This document shows positions 35,801 through 47,076 of a stretch of 64,000 nucleotides of DNA, in pieces; the stretch's first letter is position 1; the number at the start of each line of letters is the position of its first letter. Under the pieces are notes generated by a model. The model saw nothing but the letters and a program-made list of their open reading frames with translations. It did no database searches and was not told the origin of the DNA. Both the position numbers and the translations under genes were made by a program. The stretch comes from Oxytricha trifallax. Lineage: Eukaryota; Ciliophora; Spirotrichea; Sporadotrichida; Oxytrichidae. Location of the stretch: assembly GCA_000711775.1 (NCBI GenBank), contig ARYC01017140.1, positions 1 through 64,000 of the forward strand, given 5' to 3'.

Positions 35801-37640
35801 GAATCTTACACTCACTAAAAAAAGATTTAAGATTATATTAATTTAATCAAGAGCTATGGTGCTATAGCTCTACAAAATTTTCTGAACCTTATTTATAAAA
35901 TTTAAATAGATATTTACACTTAATTCATTAGAACTAAATATTTTAATTGACTAATTTTCTAAAAAGAATGCTTAAATAGAAATTTAGAGTATATTAAAAC
36001 CAATTAATTATTGTATAAAATATGTTGATTAATTAAGGAAAAATATTAATATTGAATATCTATAAAGAAATTAATAGAATTATGAAGTATATAACTTTAT
36101 CTTAAAATAATTAATTATTAAATTGATTTTGTACAACCGAAAAATTGGTTAAGTTTAGTAATTCATGAATTATCTTACTAAAATTGTTTCTAAATTTTAT
36201 AATTTAAATAAATAGACGATTTGTTTCTTTAAATAAATCAGTTATAATTTATGGTAAATTAAAAACTTTCTTGGTTGATTAAAGAATATTACCTTTAGAA
36301 AATTGAGTTAAAATTACGGATATATCGAAGAATTGATTTATTGTTAATTAATGTCTAATTTATAACTTAAACAATTATTATTTCATTTTCATTTATCCAA
36401 ATCGAAGGTATTTCAATTATTTTTTTATTATTCGAGAATATTTAAATATACGATTTTAAATGAAACTTAGCAATAGTATTTTAAAGTGGTTAATATAGTT
36501 TATTTTCAAGATTTAAGATTTAGATATTACTTATATAGGTATATACTATAATGTGATATAGTGAAAATATCAATCAAATTCACAATTTTTATTCAAAAAA
36601 ATTATCAAAATTCATAATATTTTTTAATAATTACTTAGAAAAGCAAAGTCTTATTGATAATGTAATTTTAGACTTTAAAATTTTAAAAATTCATTTTTAT
36701 GTAATTTCAGAATTTTAAAATTACGTAAATAAATAAATACGTAATTACGGAAAAAAATTTATCTGATAAAATATTTTGCGCGTTTTTGGGGGTGGTCCTG
36801 TCATTTTATATGTTTATTTAATACCAAAATCTAAATAATACTTATAATGTAACGCTTCATAATAAAATTAACTAGTCAATGTAAAACAACAAATACTCTT
36901 TCTTTGGCTAATCACTTTGGTCTTCCTAAAGTCTATCAAAGAAGCTCTTTTAATTTTATAGTTGAGATTGAGTATTGTTATACAACTAAGAATCTCTTGC
37001 GTTATCCCAATTTTTCTACAAGTCCTAATCGAAATCTATATTTAATGTAGTCTTTAAATGCTGCTTTAAAAGCTTGAGCTCAGTGGGAGCAGGTTTAATC
37101 TTTAGGGGCTAGTTTTCAAATGTGATTATTTGCATTTTACTTAAGTTTAGTTATAAATTATTATTAATCAATTCATTTAATGAAGAGATATTTTAGTCAG
37201 AATTCAACACAATATTCAGAATCAATATTGAAACTTATTTTAAGCTTTCAATACACATTTTTGTAATTTCTTTATTCCAATACTTACAATAAGTTTTTTG
37301 TTCTCCATATATGCATATTATATCTACTCCTCCAATTAAAGTGCAATTATTTGAAACAAAGTTAGTTTGTGATCCACACTCACATTTTGATTGAAATATG
37401 TATAATCTCTAGCTCATTTCATCTCCTCCGAAATTCTTTTTTCAACATCAGATGAACACTTATGATTGATATTTGGATCATCAATTTTCATGATTTTGCC
37501 AGCTGGACTTAGATTTGATAAAGGTTTTTAAATAGTATTTTTATTTTCTACGGTTTAAGGGTGTAAGTTTGGTTTCCTAGAGGTGTCTTCAGGCTTAAGC
37601 TATTTTTGGCTTGGACTGTTCTAAATAAGTAGATTTTACT
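32803..37640 (-). CDS. PB1- and FW-domain protein, NBR1-like (MDS/IES gene, paralog 1)
   Basis: Read 37,640 to TGA 32,803. A Ser/Lys-rich start (LKPEDTSRKPNLHPQTVENK) leads into a Cys-rich block near 37,350 (SKCECGSQ, CIYGEQKTYCKYW), then MQIITFENQPLKIKPAPTEL near 37,135. A PB1-like segment (LFYID|SEDEKISISTDSDLQD, RKTLRVCLEY) follows, with its halves joined by excising 35,107-36,878. Next is a long Asn/Gln linker with EKN-SFYD repeats (34,140-34,030) and a conserved 43-nt intron just 3' of 33,990. The FW domain (LGEVLTLSWTIKNTSKRTWP, then PEEFIS|LNLGLYDINTNTKFGE) is joined across 33,540-33,725. The tail is acidic and Gln-rich. PB1 plus FW is the NBR1 autophagy-receptor architecture; no ZZ or UBA domain was recognised. 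A frame change near 37,430 is unexplained. Confidence 0.72.
33552..33725. other. IES with 12-bp pointer AAGAGATAAATT inside the FW domain
   Basis: AAGAGATAAATT is at 33,540-33,551 and 33,714-33,725. Excising 162 bp plus one copy joins PEEFIS to LNLGLYDINTNTKFGEQF on the minus strand, completing the FW-domain consensus (W...L...FG...I.V). Strong evidence. Confidence 0.85.
34700..34985. other. AT-rich IES-like interval in the PB1/FW gene
   Basis: Lies between the linker MDS (ending about 34,690) and the PB1 MDS (from about 34,988). The equivalent interval in paralog 2 (about 62,985-63,320) differs in sequence and length while the flanking MDSs match, as expected of an IES. Confidence 0.6.
35107..36874. 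other. Large IES with pointer GTCA, carrying a transposon
   Basis: GTCA at 35,103-35,106 and 36,875-36,878 bounds the interval. Joining gives FYIDSEDEKISIS on the minus strand in frame. The same IES in paralog 2 (63,454-63,534, pointers GTCA at 63,450 and 63,535) is only 81 bp. The difference is the 1.69-kb insertion described in the next entry. Confidence 0.85.
35110..36797. mobile_element. 1.69-kb inverted-repeat transposon with 9-bp target duplication (MULE-like size)
   Basis: Flanked by CTGTCATTT (35,101-35,109 and 36,798-36,806). Terminal inverted repeats of about 130 bp start GGCAACACCCCAAAAACACG (left) and, inverted, GACCACCCCCAAAAACGCGC (right), and share CGTAATTACGTATTTATTT. The interior is AT-rich with no long frame, so it is a non-autonomous element. 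A 9-bp duplication with long TIRs suggests the Mutator/MULE superfamily, which is inference only. Paralog 2 provides the empty site. Confidence 0.8.
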
Positions 37641-37670
37641 TTCTTAATTAGTTTTATAAAGTGAATTATT

Positions 37671-38101
37671 GGTGGAGGAAGTTTCCTCCCCAGTCTTATG
37701 ATAAAAATAAATTTCCTTTTCAATACTTATTATTTCTAGCTCGAAGTAACAATTTCTAGTTATTTAATTTCTTGAAAATTAGATGTATATTAGCCTATAT
37801 TTCATGAAATAAAAAATTTAATCACTTTAAATATCAATTTTTCTCTTTAACTACATTTAGATTTATGGTAAAATTACTTATTTTTAATTGATTACAATTA
37901 ATATTTATTCAGAGTAATTAACTAGACATCTTCATTTCCTTATTTTTTATGATTGTGTCTTATTTATGATATACTTTGAAACATAAATTAAGTTAAAATA
38001 ATATATAAAAATTTTATTTTAGTTAAAATTTCATGAAATTATAGAATGTGAAATTTACTTGCCAGAAAACTTCCCACTTGCTAGGGAATTCCCTCCCCCC
38101 C
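37671..38101. mobile_element. G-tract-ended short element, diverged copy 4
   Basis: 431 bp flanked by AATTATT (37,664-37,670 and 38,102-38,108). The start GGTGGAGGAAGTTTCCTCC and end GAAAACTTCCC...CCCTCCCCCCC keep the G-rich inverted termini of copies 1-3, but the interior is different. Confidence 0.65.
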
Positions 38102-38139
38102 AATTATTAAATGTCATTTTAAGTTTGAGATTTTTAATG

Positions 38140-38320
38140 TGAATATTGTCAAGGTGGTTAGAAGCTTTTCAAATGTTAGTTTTATAAGGGAGAAAGTAAA
38201 TTAGTGGAGGTTATTGAAAAATTGTTTAAAGTGTTTTGATTATCAGTGATTGACTACTACTGGTTTAAAATATTGCTTTAGATTGAGAATAGATTGTGAC
38301 TCTGGCTTTGCGATTGAGCA
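38140..38320 (-). CDS. MDS-like fragment beside TBE copy 3
   Basis: Minus-strand frame VLNRKARVTIYSQSKAIFQT then SSSQSLIIKTLQTIFQQPPL, closed by TGA near 38,170. It may be an upstream MDS of the PB1/FW gene or belong to another gene. It is not homologous to the sequence on the far side of the TBE nest. Confidence 0.4.
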
Positions 38321-39531
38321 CGGACATTCATAACCCCAAAACCCTTTCAGTAGTTTGATTGAGTTTTTTATTGATAAAAGTAGATTATTAGTGCATTCTT
38401 TATTAGGGTTAAAATAGGGTTTATTTAGGGGTTTAATTTTTAAATATTAGTAATTTAAGTGAGTATATGCGAGGTTTGGGGTCAGTTTATGTCAGTGGGT
38501 ATATAGATTTATTGTTTAAGTTGCGCTATGGATGTGATGAATATAGTGAATAACTCAAGCCTGTTCTGAACTTTACTTCTATAGCAAGGCTACTCCATAA
38601 ATCTCCTGCAACAGTTAGGTCTCACTGTCTATTAGCATCGAATTTAAAGAGATAGCATCTTAATTCTAAGCCTAAATGACCTCTAAAATTTTAGCAGCAT
38701 CATATCGATTATCTTATTAATGATAGACTCTTTAATACTGGGCTAACTATTCTCTGGCCTAGAGAGCTGTGATGTTTCATCGCCAATTTCCTGAGCTTTA
38801 TATCTCTGCTTAATCTATAGCGCACATATATCAAAAGAACGGAATATCTTACAAAACAGTCAATCTGATTAAGAGAGTGATTAACTTTAATGTTCCATCT
38901 TATAAGGATAATTTAAATTATATATTCGATTAAATGTAGAGGGCTATTACTAATAATATTAAGTTCATTCACGCTGATGAAGGCAGTATTCATGTTTATA
39001 CCTTCATATCAACGTCTTGGTATAAAAGATATAGCAAAATTGAAGTATATGATTAAAATGTTAAGGTTAAACTCATGCAATACTTAATGGAATAAGCGAA
39101 GATAATGGCCTCGAGACTTATGTTATCCACCCTCGCTCAATAAAGACCGAATAATACATAAAGTTCTTGTAATAACTCAGAGATAAGTTGACGGACTAGG
39201 AGATTATTCAGTTTGTATATAACTTATCTGTCCATAAAACTAAATATTACAAGGAAGGAATATGAAAGGCTAAACATAACACCTGTTCCTGTATTTAATG
39301 TTCCTTACAGCTCTTAGTTCAATGGAATTAATTTATATTGAGGGTTATTGAAAGGCCACTATAAGAAATTCAAAACCCCAAAACCCTTTCAGTAGTTTGA
39401 TTGAGTTTTTGATTGATAAAAGTAGACTATTAGTGCATACTTTATGAGGGTTTTAATAGGGTTTATGTAGGGGTTTAATGTTTAAATATTAGTAATTTAA
39501 GTGAGTATAACAAGCGAGTTTTTAAAATATT

Positions 39532-40974
39532 TCACACAAACATAAGCTTAGAGTCATGTGGCAGTTCTCTGAATCTTATCTTTCTAAGTTGATGTTTGAT
39601 TGCTTCTATTGCTTGTTAATTCGCTTAGCTTGGCTTGATAATAGTTGAATATGCAAGTTCTCTGAGACCTCCATTTATTTTATTTTATCAAGATAGTGTT
39701 TGATTCTCTGCTTAGAATCTCTCTCACCCCTGCAGCTAAAGTAATCGTTTCTTGGCATGTCACTCTCTATAATTATTACTGCTAGACCAGATATCCCATT
39801 AAGTGTCTCCATCTCTCCAATCCTCTCTCTCTGGAAAATATCCAGGAGTACCGTATACATTTCCTTATGCAGAGGCTTGCACTCTTTGAGCTCTGTTGAA
39901 GTCTATAATATAAACTCTAAGAGGGTGAAAATTCAACATGATATTCTCTGGCTTTAAGTCTCTATGAACATAACCTAGCTTGTGAAGCACTTCAATCCCC
40001 TCAACTATCTGCTATACAATCTAGCCAATTTATCTCTGACATCTATTGTCAGATAAGAATTCTCTGTAAGTCATTTCAAGTAATGGAAGCCTGAAGGCTA
40101 CATGATCTTTACCAAGAAAAATAGCATCAAGCTATATGATATGCATGCACTCATTTAACTTTGCCTTTTATAGAGCATAATACTCATTTGCAAATTCCAT
40201 TTGGAACTTGTCATCAGCAAGGAAGTAATTGAATGGATTATATTGTAAGCATATTAGTCATCAGTAATGACTCTCTTCTCTATTTTATGTTCAAGAGTGA
40301 GGTAGCTTTCTAGGCAAGAATCTAAGTCAATAATTTTTAATATGGGAATCTTCATTGCCTCTATTTTAACCATAATTTTGTTGATCTCAGAGACTGGAAA
40401 GTTCTTGACTGCTTTCTTCATTTTAACTTACTTCTAGACTTCAACTCTAAGAGACTCCACTGGGTTTCTTGATCTTCTCTTTTAAAGGAATCTATTCCCT
40501 GTAGGTTCATGAATAAAGACAAAACTTTAATTGTGCTTATTCTTTAAGTGCACTTTGAGGTCTCTAGTATGAGAATATGGCTTCTCACAGAACTCACAGA
40601 CATACTTCCATCTTTCTTTTAATGCTTGAGATATAACCTTGGCATATCGTTGTGTATATCTCTCAAGTGTCTCTTATAAGTTGCTTGTAAGAGAAAACTT
40701 TATTGCATTCTTTGTATTAATAGTCAACTTTGGCTGGTATTTATTAATGCTCTATAGAGGATTGTTTAACCTCCTCCTCAATTTACACAGCTTCTATTAT
40801 AACCTCCTACTTAACTTATATTTATATCTCAAAGCTAGACTGGTCAAAGTTGCCATAAGTAGGCTCCCACTGAGCACAAGCGTCTCTGGTCTCTACTTTT
40901 CTTGGTTGCTGGAATGATAACTTTTATTGACATGATCCAAGTAATGCCGCTCTTCTCAAAAGGTTAGCGCTCAT
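39532..40974 (-). pseudogene. TBE 57-kDa C2H2 zinc-finger/kinase protein, copy 4
   Basis: ATG 40,974 (MSANLLRRAALLGSCQQK) to TGA 39,532, about 480 codons, the expected size. C2H2 finger remnants at 40,720-40,500 include a second finger near 40,600 ending HLKKNKHN-like. The kinase domain has an intact catalytic loop HRDLKPENI near 39,960 and DFN in place of DFG near 39,905. Frame breaks near 40,670 and 40,240 break the protein as assembled. Confidence 0.82.
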
Positions 40975-41139
40975 TTTAGTTTTCTGATATATTTTATTAT
41001 AATAATGATAAAATCTACCTAGATAAACTTAAATAGTAGAGTATAAGACACTCTAGTAGATTGTTTGCTGAGAGGTAAGAAAATTAACTAACCATAAAAG
41101 ACTGTAAGTTGACATATTTTATGAGAATTTTATACATTT

Positions 41140-41370
41140 TAGTAAATTAAAATACACCTAATGAAGTTTTGTTTCTCTAGGAGGTCCTCCAAATCAAGTT
41201 TGAACTTAATTTGGAGGTAAAGTTATTAAACATTTTTGAATTAATATGCTCCTAATTAAGTTTTAATCATAAAATTTAACTCCTAATAAAGTTTGAACTT
41301 AATTTGGAGGACCTCCTAAAATAATTAAACATTATTAGGAGCAATTTAATGGAGATAGTTTGATAAAAAA
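41140..41370. repeat. Spacer with GGAGGTCCTCC palindromes, TBE-B copy 4
   Basis: The divergent intergenic region has repeats of GGAGGTCCTCCAAATCAAG, CTCCTAATTAAG and GGAGGACCTCCTAAA in both orientations. The same array is at 44,660-44,880 in copy 3. It replaces the GGTACC array of subfamily A at the same place. Confidence 0.65.
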
Positions 41371-41539
41371 TGGAAATCAATCTGTGAAACTTGGAGCAAG
41401 TTGTTCAATGCTTCTCCGCATATCTTTTCAAGGTTGACCTCCAGTAGGTCCTCCCTATTTAGTAGTAAGATTTTAATAAACTTAGAATGGATCTTCATAA
41501 TTTTAAATTTCATTAACATTTCTAGAAAGAGGAAGCAAG

Positions 41540-42328
41540 ATGGAGTCTATGAATGATGCAATGAAGAGAATTTAATCTCAAGATTTAATAGGAAAATTTC
41601 GAAGTAAAGAGGACGTTTATAAATATTTGGTATAGCAAGGTAAGTTCTTAAGTAAGATTAATAAATCCATTATAGTTGGTTTGTTCTTGCCGACTTAGGA
41701 GGGAACTAAAATCTCATTCTTAAAAGCCTTACTGAGTGAAGAGAAAAAAGCTTTTAAGTCTAATGAAATTGGATGATAGAGATACCTAACTACCCTGAAA
41801 TATCAGTGACAAACCTATATGACGATGCTATGAGTGATCCGGACGTAGCTCTCTACCTTCCATCAAAGCTACAGCTCTCTAATAGGTTGCCAGAGAGAAA
41901 CTTCTTCTTTGGTGTTCTTGCAACTCTGAAACCTGAGTACTTAAATGAAGTTATTTAAGAAGCTCACAAGAAACGATACAGCATCTCTCCTAAGAAAAAG
42001 AGAAGCAAGGTATTAAAATAAGTGATACCTGGCTGTAGGAACTTTAAAAGCATCCTTTCATCACAAGTAAGCTTAGTCTTCTAACTTTAAAGAAAAACCT
42101 GGTACTGCTATATACTTGATGAAAGAGCGCAGCAAATTAAACAGAGAGAGAAAGTCTCAAGTAAAACATGAATCGAGTAAGAGACTCTTCAAAGATTTAT
42201 AAAAGCCAGAAGATATGAACATAGATGCGGGAGCTGGCACTAAGAGAAGAAACATAGGCCCAAGCAAGCCTTAAGAGGAAGAAAAGAAAGAGAAGCCAAA
42301 TCCTTTTACGGGCAAATTTAATATGTGA
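41540..42328 (+). pseudogene. TBE 22-kDa protein, copy 4
   Basis: ATG at 41,540 (MESMNDAMKRIQSQDLIGKF). A GTAAGT...TTATAG intron at about 41,640-41,678 leads into VGLFLPTQEGTKISFLKALL. One base is missing near 41,767 relative to copy 3 (GAAATTGG versus GAAATTAGG), shifting the frame before IEIPNYPEISVTNLYDDAM. Later blocks NRLPERNFFFGVLATL and MGPSKP-like are recognisable. TGA at 42,328. Confidence 0.82.
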
Positions 42329-42334
42329 ACTTAT

Positions 42335-43388
42335 TCATTCATTTAAATCTAAAACTTATTTATATACACAAAATCTCCCTTCTCTTGCGCATACTTTAGC
42401 TTTATCATCGCTGACTCTCTTAGCACCACTCTTAATAAAATCCACTGTATCTATCTTTAAATATCATGCATCAGATGGTAGAGCAGCAATTTCTTATAAT
42501 GACCTTTCAATAACCCCCAATATAATTCAATTCCATTGAACTAAGGGCTGTAATAGGAACATTATATACAGGTGTTATGTTTAGCCTTTCATATTCCTTC
42601 CTTGAGTCTTTAGTTTTATGAACTGATAAGTTATCAACGAACAGAATAATCTCTTAGTCAGCGTATTTGTCTCTGAGTTATTGTAAGAACTTAATATATT
42701 ATTCAGTCTTTATAGAGCCAGGGTGGATAACATAAGTCTCTGGGCCACTATCTTCACTGATTCCACCAAGGATTGCATGAGTTTATATCTTAACCTTTTA
42801 GTCATAAACTTCTATATTACTATACCTCTTGTACCAAGACCTTGATATAAATGTATTGAATGTAAATACAGCTTCATCAGCGTGTATGAACTTTATATTA
42901 TGCTCTTAAGACCTCTGCATTTAATCGAATATATAATTTAAATTATCCTTATAAAATGGAACATTAAAGTCAATCACTCTCTTAATGCGATTGACTGTCT
43001 TGTAAGATATTCCATTCTTTTTATATATGTTTGCTATAGATTAAGCAGAGATGTGAAGCTCAGGAAATTGGCGATGAAACATCACAGCTCTCTAGGCCAG
43101 AGAGAAGTGAGCCCAGTATTTAAGAGTCTTATCATTAATTAGATAATCGATATGATGCTGCTAAAATTTTAAAGGTCTTTTAGGCTTAGAATTAAGATGC
43201 TATCTCTTTAAATTCAATGCTAATAGACAGTGAGACCTCACAGTTGCTGGAGATTTATGGAGTAGCCTTGCTATAGACGTATAATTCAGAACAGGCTTGA
43301 GTTATTCACTATATTCATCACATCCATATCGCAACTTAAACAATAAATCTATATACTCACTGTCATAAACAGACCCCAAACCTCGCAT
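42335..43388 (-). pseudogene. TBE 42-kDa DD34E transposase, copy 4 (nearly intact)
   Basis: ATG 43,388 (MRGLGSVYDSEYIDLLFKLR) to TGA 42,335, 351 codons including a single break. The N-terminal two-thirds is uninterrupted, with a helix-turn-helix region (SIARLLHKSPATVRSHCLLA and SAQSIANIYKKNGISYKTVN), first Asp in FIHADEAVFTFNTF, and second Asp in ILFVDNLSVHKTKDSRKEYE. A small frame shift near 42,555 (VYNVP to the YSPQFNGIELYWG block) separates the catalytic Glu, 34 residues after the second Asp once aligned to the family. IS630/Tc1/mariner class. Confidence 0.88.
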
Positions 43389-43685
43389 ATACTCACTAAA
43401 AATACTAATATTTAAACATTAAACCCCTACATAAACCCTATTAAAACCCTAATAAAGTATGCACTAATAGTCTACTTTTATCAATCAAAAACTCAATCAA
43501 ACTACTGAAAGGGTTTTGGGGTTTTGATTGCTGCTCTACATACGATGCATGATTTAAAGATAGATACAGTCGATTTTATTTAGAGTGTTGCTTAGAGAGT
43601 CAGCGATGATAAAGCTAAAGTATGCGCAAGAGAAGGGAGATTTTGTGTTTTTAAATAAGTTTTAGATTTAAGCGAATGAATAAGT

Positions 43686-44476
43686 TCACATATTAAATTT
43701 TCCCGTAAAGGGATTTGGCTTCTCTTTCTTTTCTTCTCTTAAGGCTTGCTTGGGCCCATGTTTCTTCTTTAAGTGTCAGCCCCTGCATCTATGTTCATCT
43801 CGTCTAGCTTTTAAAAATCTTTGAAAAGTCTCTTACTTAATTCATGTCTTACTTGAGATTTTCTCTCTCTGCTTAACTTGCTGCGCTCTTTCATCAAGTA
43901 TACAGCAGTGAAAGGTTTTTCTATAAAGTTATAAGGTTTAGCTTACTTAAGATGAATGGATGCTTCTGTAGTTCCTAGAGACATGTGTCGCTGATTTTTA
44001 TTCCTTGCTTCTCTTTTTCTTCAGGAGAGATGCTGTATCGTTTCTTGTGAGCTTCTTAAATAACTTCATTTAAGTACTCAGGTTTCAGAGTTGCAAGAAC
44101 ACCAAAGAAGAAGTTTCTCTCTGGCAACTTATTAGAGAGCTGTAGCTTTGATGAAAGGTAGAGAGCTACATCCGGATCACTCATAGCATCGTCATATAGG
44201 TTTGTCACTGATATTTCAGGGTAGTTAGGTATCTCTATCATCCTAATTTCATTAGACTTAAAAGCTTTTTTTCTCTTCACTCAGTAAGGCTTTTAAGAAT
44301 GAGATTTTAGTTCCCTCCTAAGTCGGCAAGAACAATCCAACTATAATGGATTTATAAATCTTACTTAAGAACTTACCTTGCTATACCAAATATCTATAAA
44401 GGTCCTCTTTACTTCGAAATTTTCCTATTAAATCTTGAGATTAAATTCTCTTCATTGCATCATTCATAGACTCCAT
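43686..44476 (-). pseudogene. TBE 22-kDa protein, copy 3
   Basis: ATG 44,476 (MESMNDAMKRI) to TGA 43,686. The intron lies near 44,375-44,338. It carries the intact IRMIEIPNYPEISVTNLYDD and NKLPERNFFFGVLATLKPEY blocks in one 74-codon stretch (44,280-44,056). Breaks occur near 44,275 and 43,960. Confidence 0.8.
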
Positions 44477-44659
44477 CTTGCTTCCTCTTTCTAGAAATGT
44501 TAATGAAATTTAAAATTATGGATATCCATTCTAAGTTTATTAAAATCTTACTACTAAATAGGGAGGACCTACTGGAGGTCAACCTTGAAAAGATATGCGG
44601 AGAAGCATTGAAAAACTTGCTCCAAGTTTCACAGATTGATTTCCATTTTTATCAAACTT

Positions 44660-44880
44660 TCTCCATTAAATTGCTCCTAATAATGTTTAATTATTTTAGG
44701 AGGTCCTCCAAATTAAGTTCAAACTTTATTAGGAGTTAAATTTTAAGGTTAAAACTTAATTAGGAGCATATTAAATTTAAAAATGTTTAATAACTTTACC
44801 TCCAAATTAAGTTCAAACTTGATTTGGAGGACCTCCTAGAGAAACAAAACTTCATTAGGAGTATTTTAATTTACTAAAAT
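44660..44880. repeat. Spacer with GGAGGTCCTCC palindromes, TBE-B copy 3
   Basis: Inverse counterpart of 41,140-41,370, between the divergent 22-kDa and kinase genes of copy 3. Confidence 0.65.
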
Positions 44881-47076
44881 GTATAAAATTCTCATAAAAT
44901 ATGTCAACTTACAGTCTTTTATGGTTAGTTAATTTTCTTACCTCTCAGCAAAGAATCTACTAGAGTGTCTTATACTCTACTATATAAGTTTATCTAGGTA
45001 GATTTTATCATTATTATAATAAAATATATCAGAAAACTAAAATGAGCGCTAACCTTTTGAGAAGAGCGGCATTACTTGGATCATGTCAATAAAAGTTATC
45101 ATTCCAGCAACCAAGAAAAGTAGAGACCAGAGACGCTTGTACTCAGTGGGAGCCTACTTATGACAACTTTGACCAGTCTAGCTTTGAGATTTAAATATAA
45201 GTTAAGTAGGAGGTTATCATAGAAGCTGTGTAAATTGAGGAGGAAGTTAAACAACCCTCCATAGAGCATTAATAAATACCAGCCAAAGTTGACTATTAAT
45301 GCAAAGAATGCAATAAAGTTTTCCCTTACAAGTCAACTTATAAGAGACACTTGAGAGATATACACAACGATATGCCAAGGTTATATCTCAAGCATTAAAA
45401 GAAAGATGGGAAGTATGTCTGTGAGTTCTGTGAGAAGCCATATTCTCATACTAGAGACCTCAAAGTGCACTTAAAGAAAAAGCACAATTAAAGTTTTGTC
45501 TTTATTCATGAACCCACAGGGAATAGATTCCTCTAAAAGAGAAGATCATGAAACCCAGTGGAGTCTCTTAGAGTTGAAGTATAGAAGTAAGTTAAAATGA
45601 AAAAAGCAGTCAAGAACTTTCCAGTCTCTGAGATCAATAAAATCTTGGTTAAAATAGAGGCAATGAAGATTCCAATCTTAAAAATTATTGACATAGATTC
45701 TTGTCTTGAAAGCTACTTCACTCTTGAGGATAAAGTAGAGAAGAGAGTCATCATTGATGACTAGTATGCCTATAAAATATACCCATTCAATTACTTCCTT
45801 GCTGATGACAAGTTCTAAATGGAATTTGCTAATGAATATTATACTCTATAACAGGCAAAGTTTAGACAGTGTAAGCATATCATTTAGCTAGATGCTATAC
45901 AACTTGGAAAAGATCATGTTGCATTAAAACCCCCAAAACCCCTTAGTGAGGTTTATAAGTGCTTTGATTTGTAGGGTATAGTTGGGGTCTTATTAGAGTT
46001 AGTATAGATAAAGTAGAAATTATATGAATTTAATGTAAATTTATTGATTATTAGGTAATTTAACTCAAACGAATTTAATTTGCTTGTCTTTGTTGTATCT
46101 CTTGAATCTGGCTGTCTTTAGTGGCTCAAGCAAGCCGTCTATTGATTATCTAGGATAGTGAGGAGCTCTTACTATTATCATCTCTACTAAATTTCTAATT
46201 TCTTCGCTTACATCTTCCTACTTTATATGTTACTAAGCTAAGCTAATTGACTATTTTTCATGCTTGTGCCAAAGTGAGACATACTTTCCATATATCTATC
46301 TAATATAATAGCCTCAACTGCCCATACATCTCACTATACTGAACCATTGGTCCACTTCTCTCTGATTGGAAAGTATCCAGGGGTACCAAGAACCTTATAT
46401 TTTCTTACCGTAATGCTCTATTGAAATCGATGACAACTACTTCTAAAGGGCATAGGTTCAACATAACATTTTCAGGCTTCAAATCTCTATGAACATATCC
46501 AAATTCATGCAACTCTTTGATACCCTTTATCATATCTGATAGAATATCATTCAAATCATTTGGGTATCTGTTATGATATAAATAGTCTCTAAGAGTCATT
46601 TCAATTTTCTTTAGTCTAAGTGCGATGAAACCAAAGCCTAAAATAACCCCATCTAACTTTAGCAAATTCTTGCAGTCTCTTCTCTGTGCCTATCTTAGAA
46701 CCATATATTCGTTAGCGAATTCATTCTGGTACTGCTCATTCTTAATTAGATAGCTGAAAGGGTAAACCTTATATACATACTCATCAACCACTACGATCTT
46801 TACTTTGTTAGGCACGCTTATATTCAAATAATTTTCAATGGAACTACTAAGATCAACTGCATTCAATGCAGGAATATACATAGCTCTCTCTTAGAAACAT
46901 GCTATAAAAATGTATTTCCTGCAGGTTGATTCATTGTTTCAAAACGTTTCTGCTTCTTGAGCCTTTTTTGCTATTCTCTCTGAGACTCAAAAGTATTTGA
47001 TTTTCTCTTTGCTGGGACTAGTTTTTGAGTATCTACATCTTAAATCAAGAACTCACTAAGTTGATGCTTTTGAATA

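Larger units (their letters stand above)
39371..43526 (-). mobile_element. TBE: TBE transposon copy 4 (subfamily B), nested in copy 3
   Basis: 4,156 bp with a perfect ATT duplication, in opposite orientation to copy 3. Both ends carry CAAAACCCCAAAACCCTTTC and the inner repeat AGTAGTTTGATTGAGTTTTT. Contents: kinase (-), 22-kDa (+), transposase (-). The best preserved TBE in the window. Because it is inverted relative to copy 3, their shared 2.4 kb (40.9-43.5 versus 43.5-45.1 kb) forms a long inverted repeat. Confidence 0.96.
38467..43679 (+). pseudogene. TBE 42-kDa transposase of copy 3, split by TBE copy 4
   Basis: The 5' part at 38,467-39,370 (MRGLG start; FIHADE block near 38,970; LSVHKTK near 39,230) and the 3' part at 43,530-43,679 (ending VLDLSE at TGA) are separated by TBE-B copy 4 with an ATT duplication (39,368-39,370 and 43,527-43,529). 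Independently of the insertion, the catalytic Glu block reads FNGINLY and is followed by TGA near 39,340, and there are earlier frame breaks. Dead copy. Confidence 0.85.

Noticed and set aside
38870-45500. Long inverted repeat of about 2.4 kb as a distinct element
   Set aside because: Explained by two TBE-B copies in opposite orientation, one inserted in the other.
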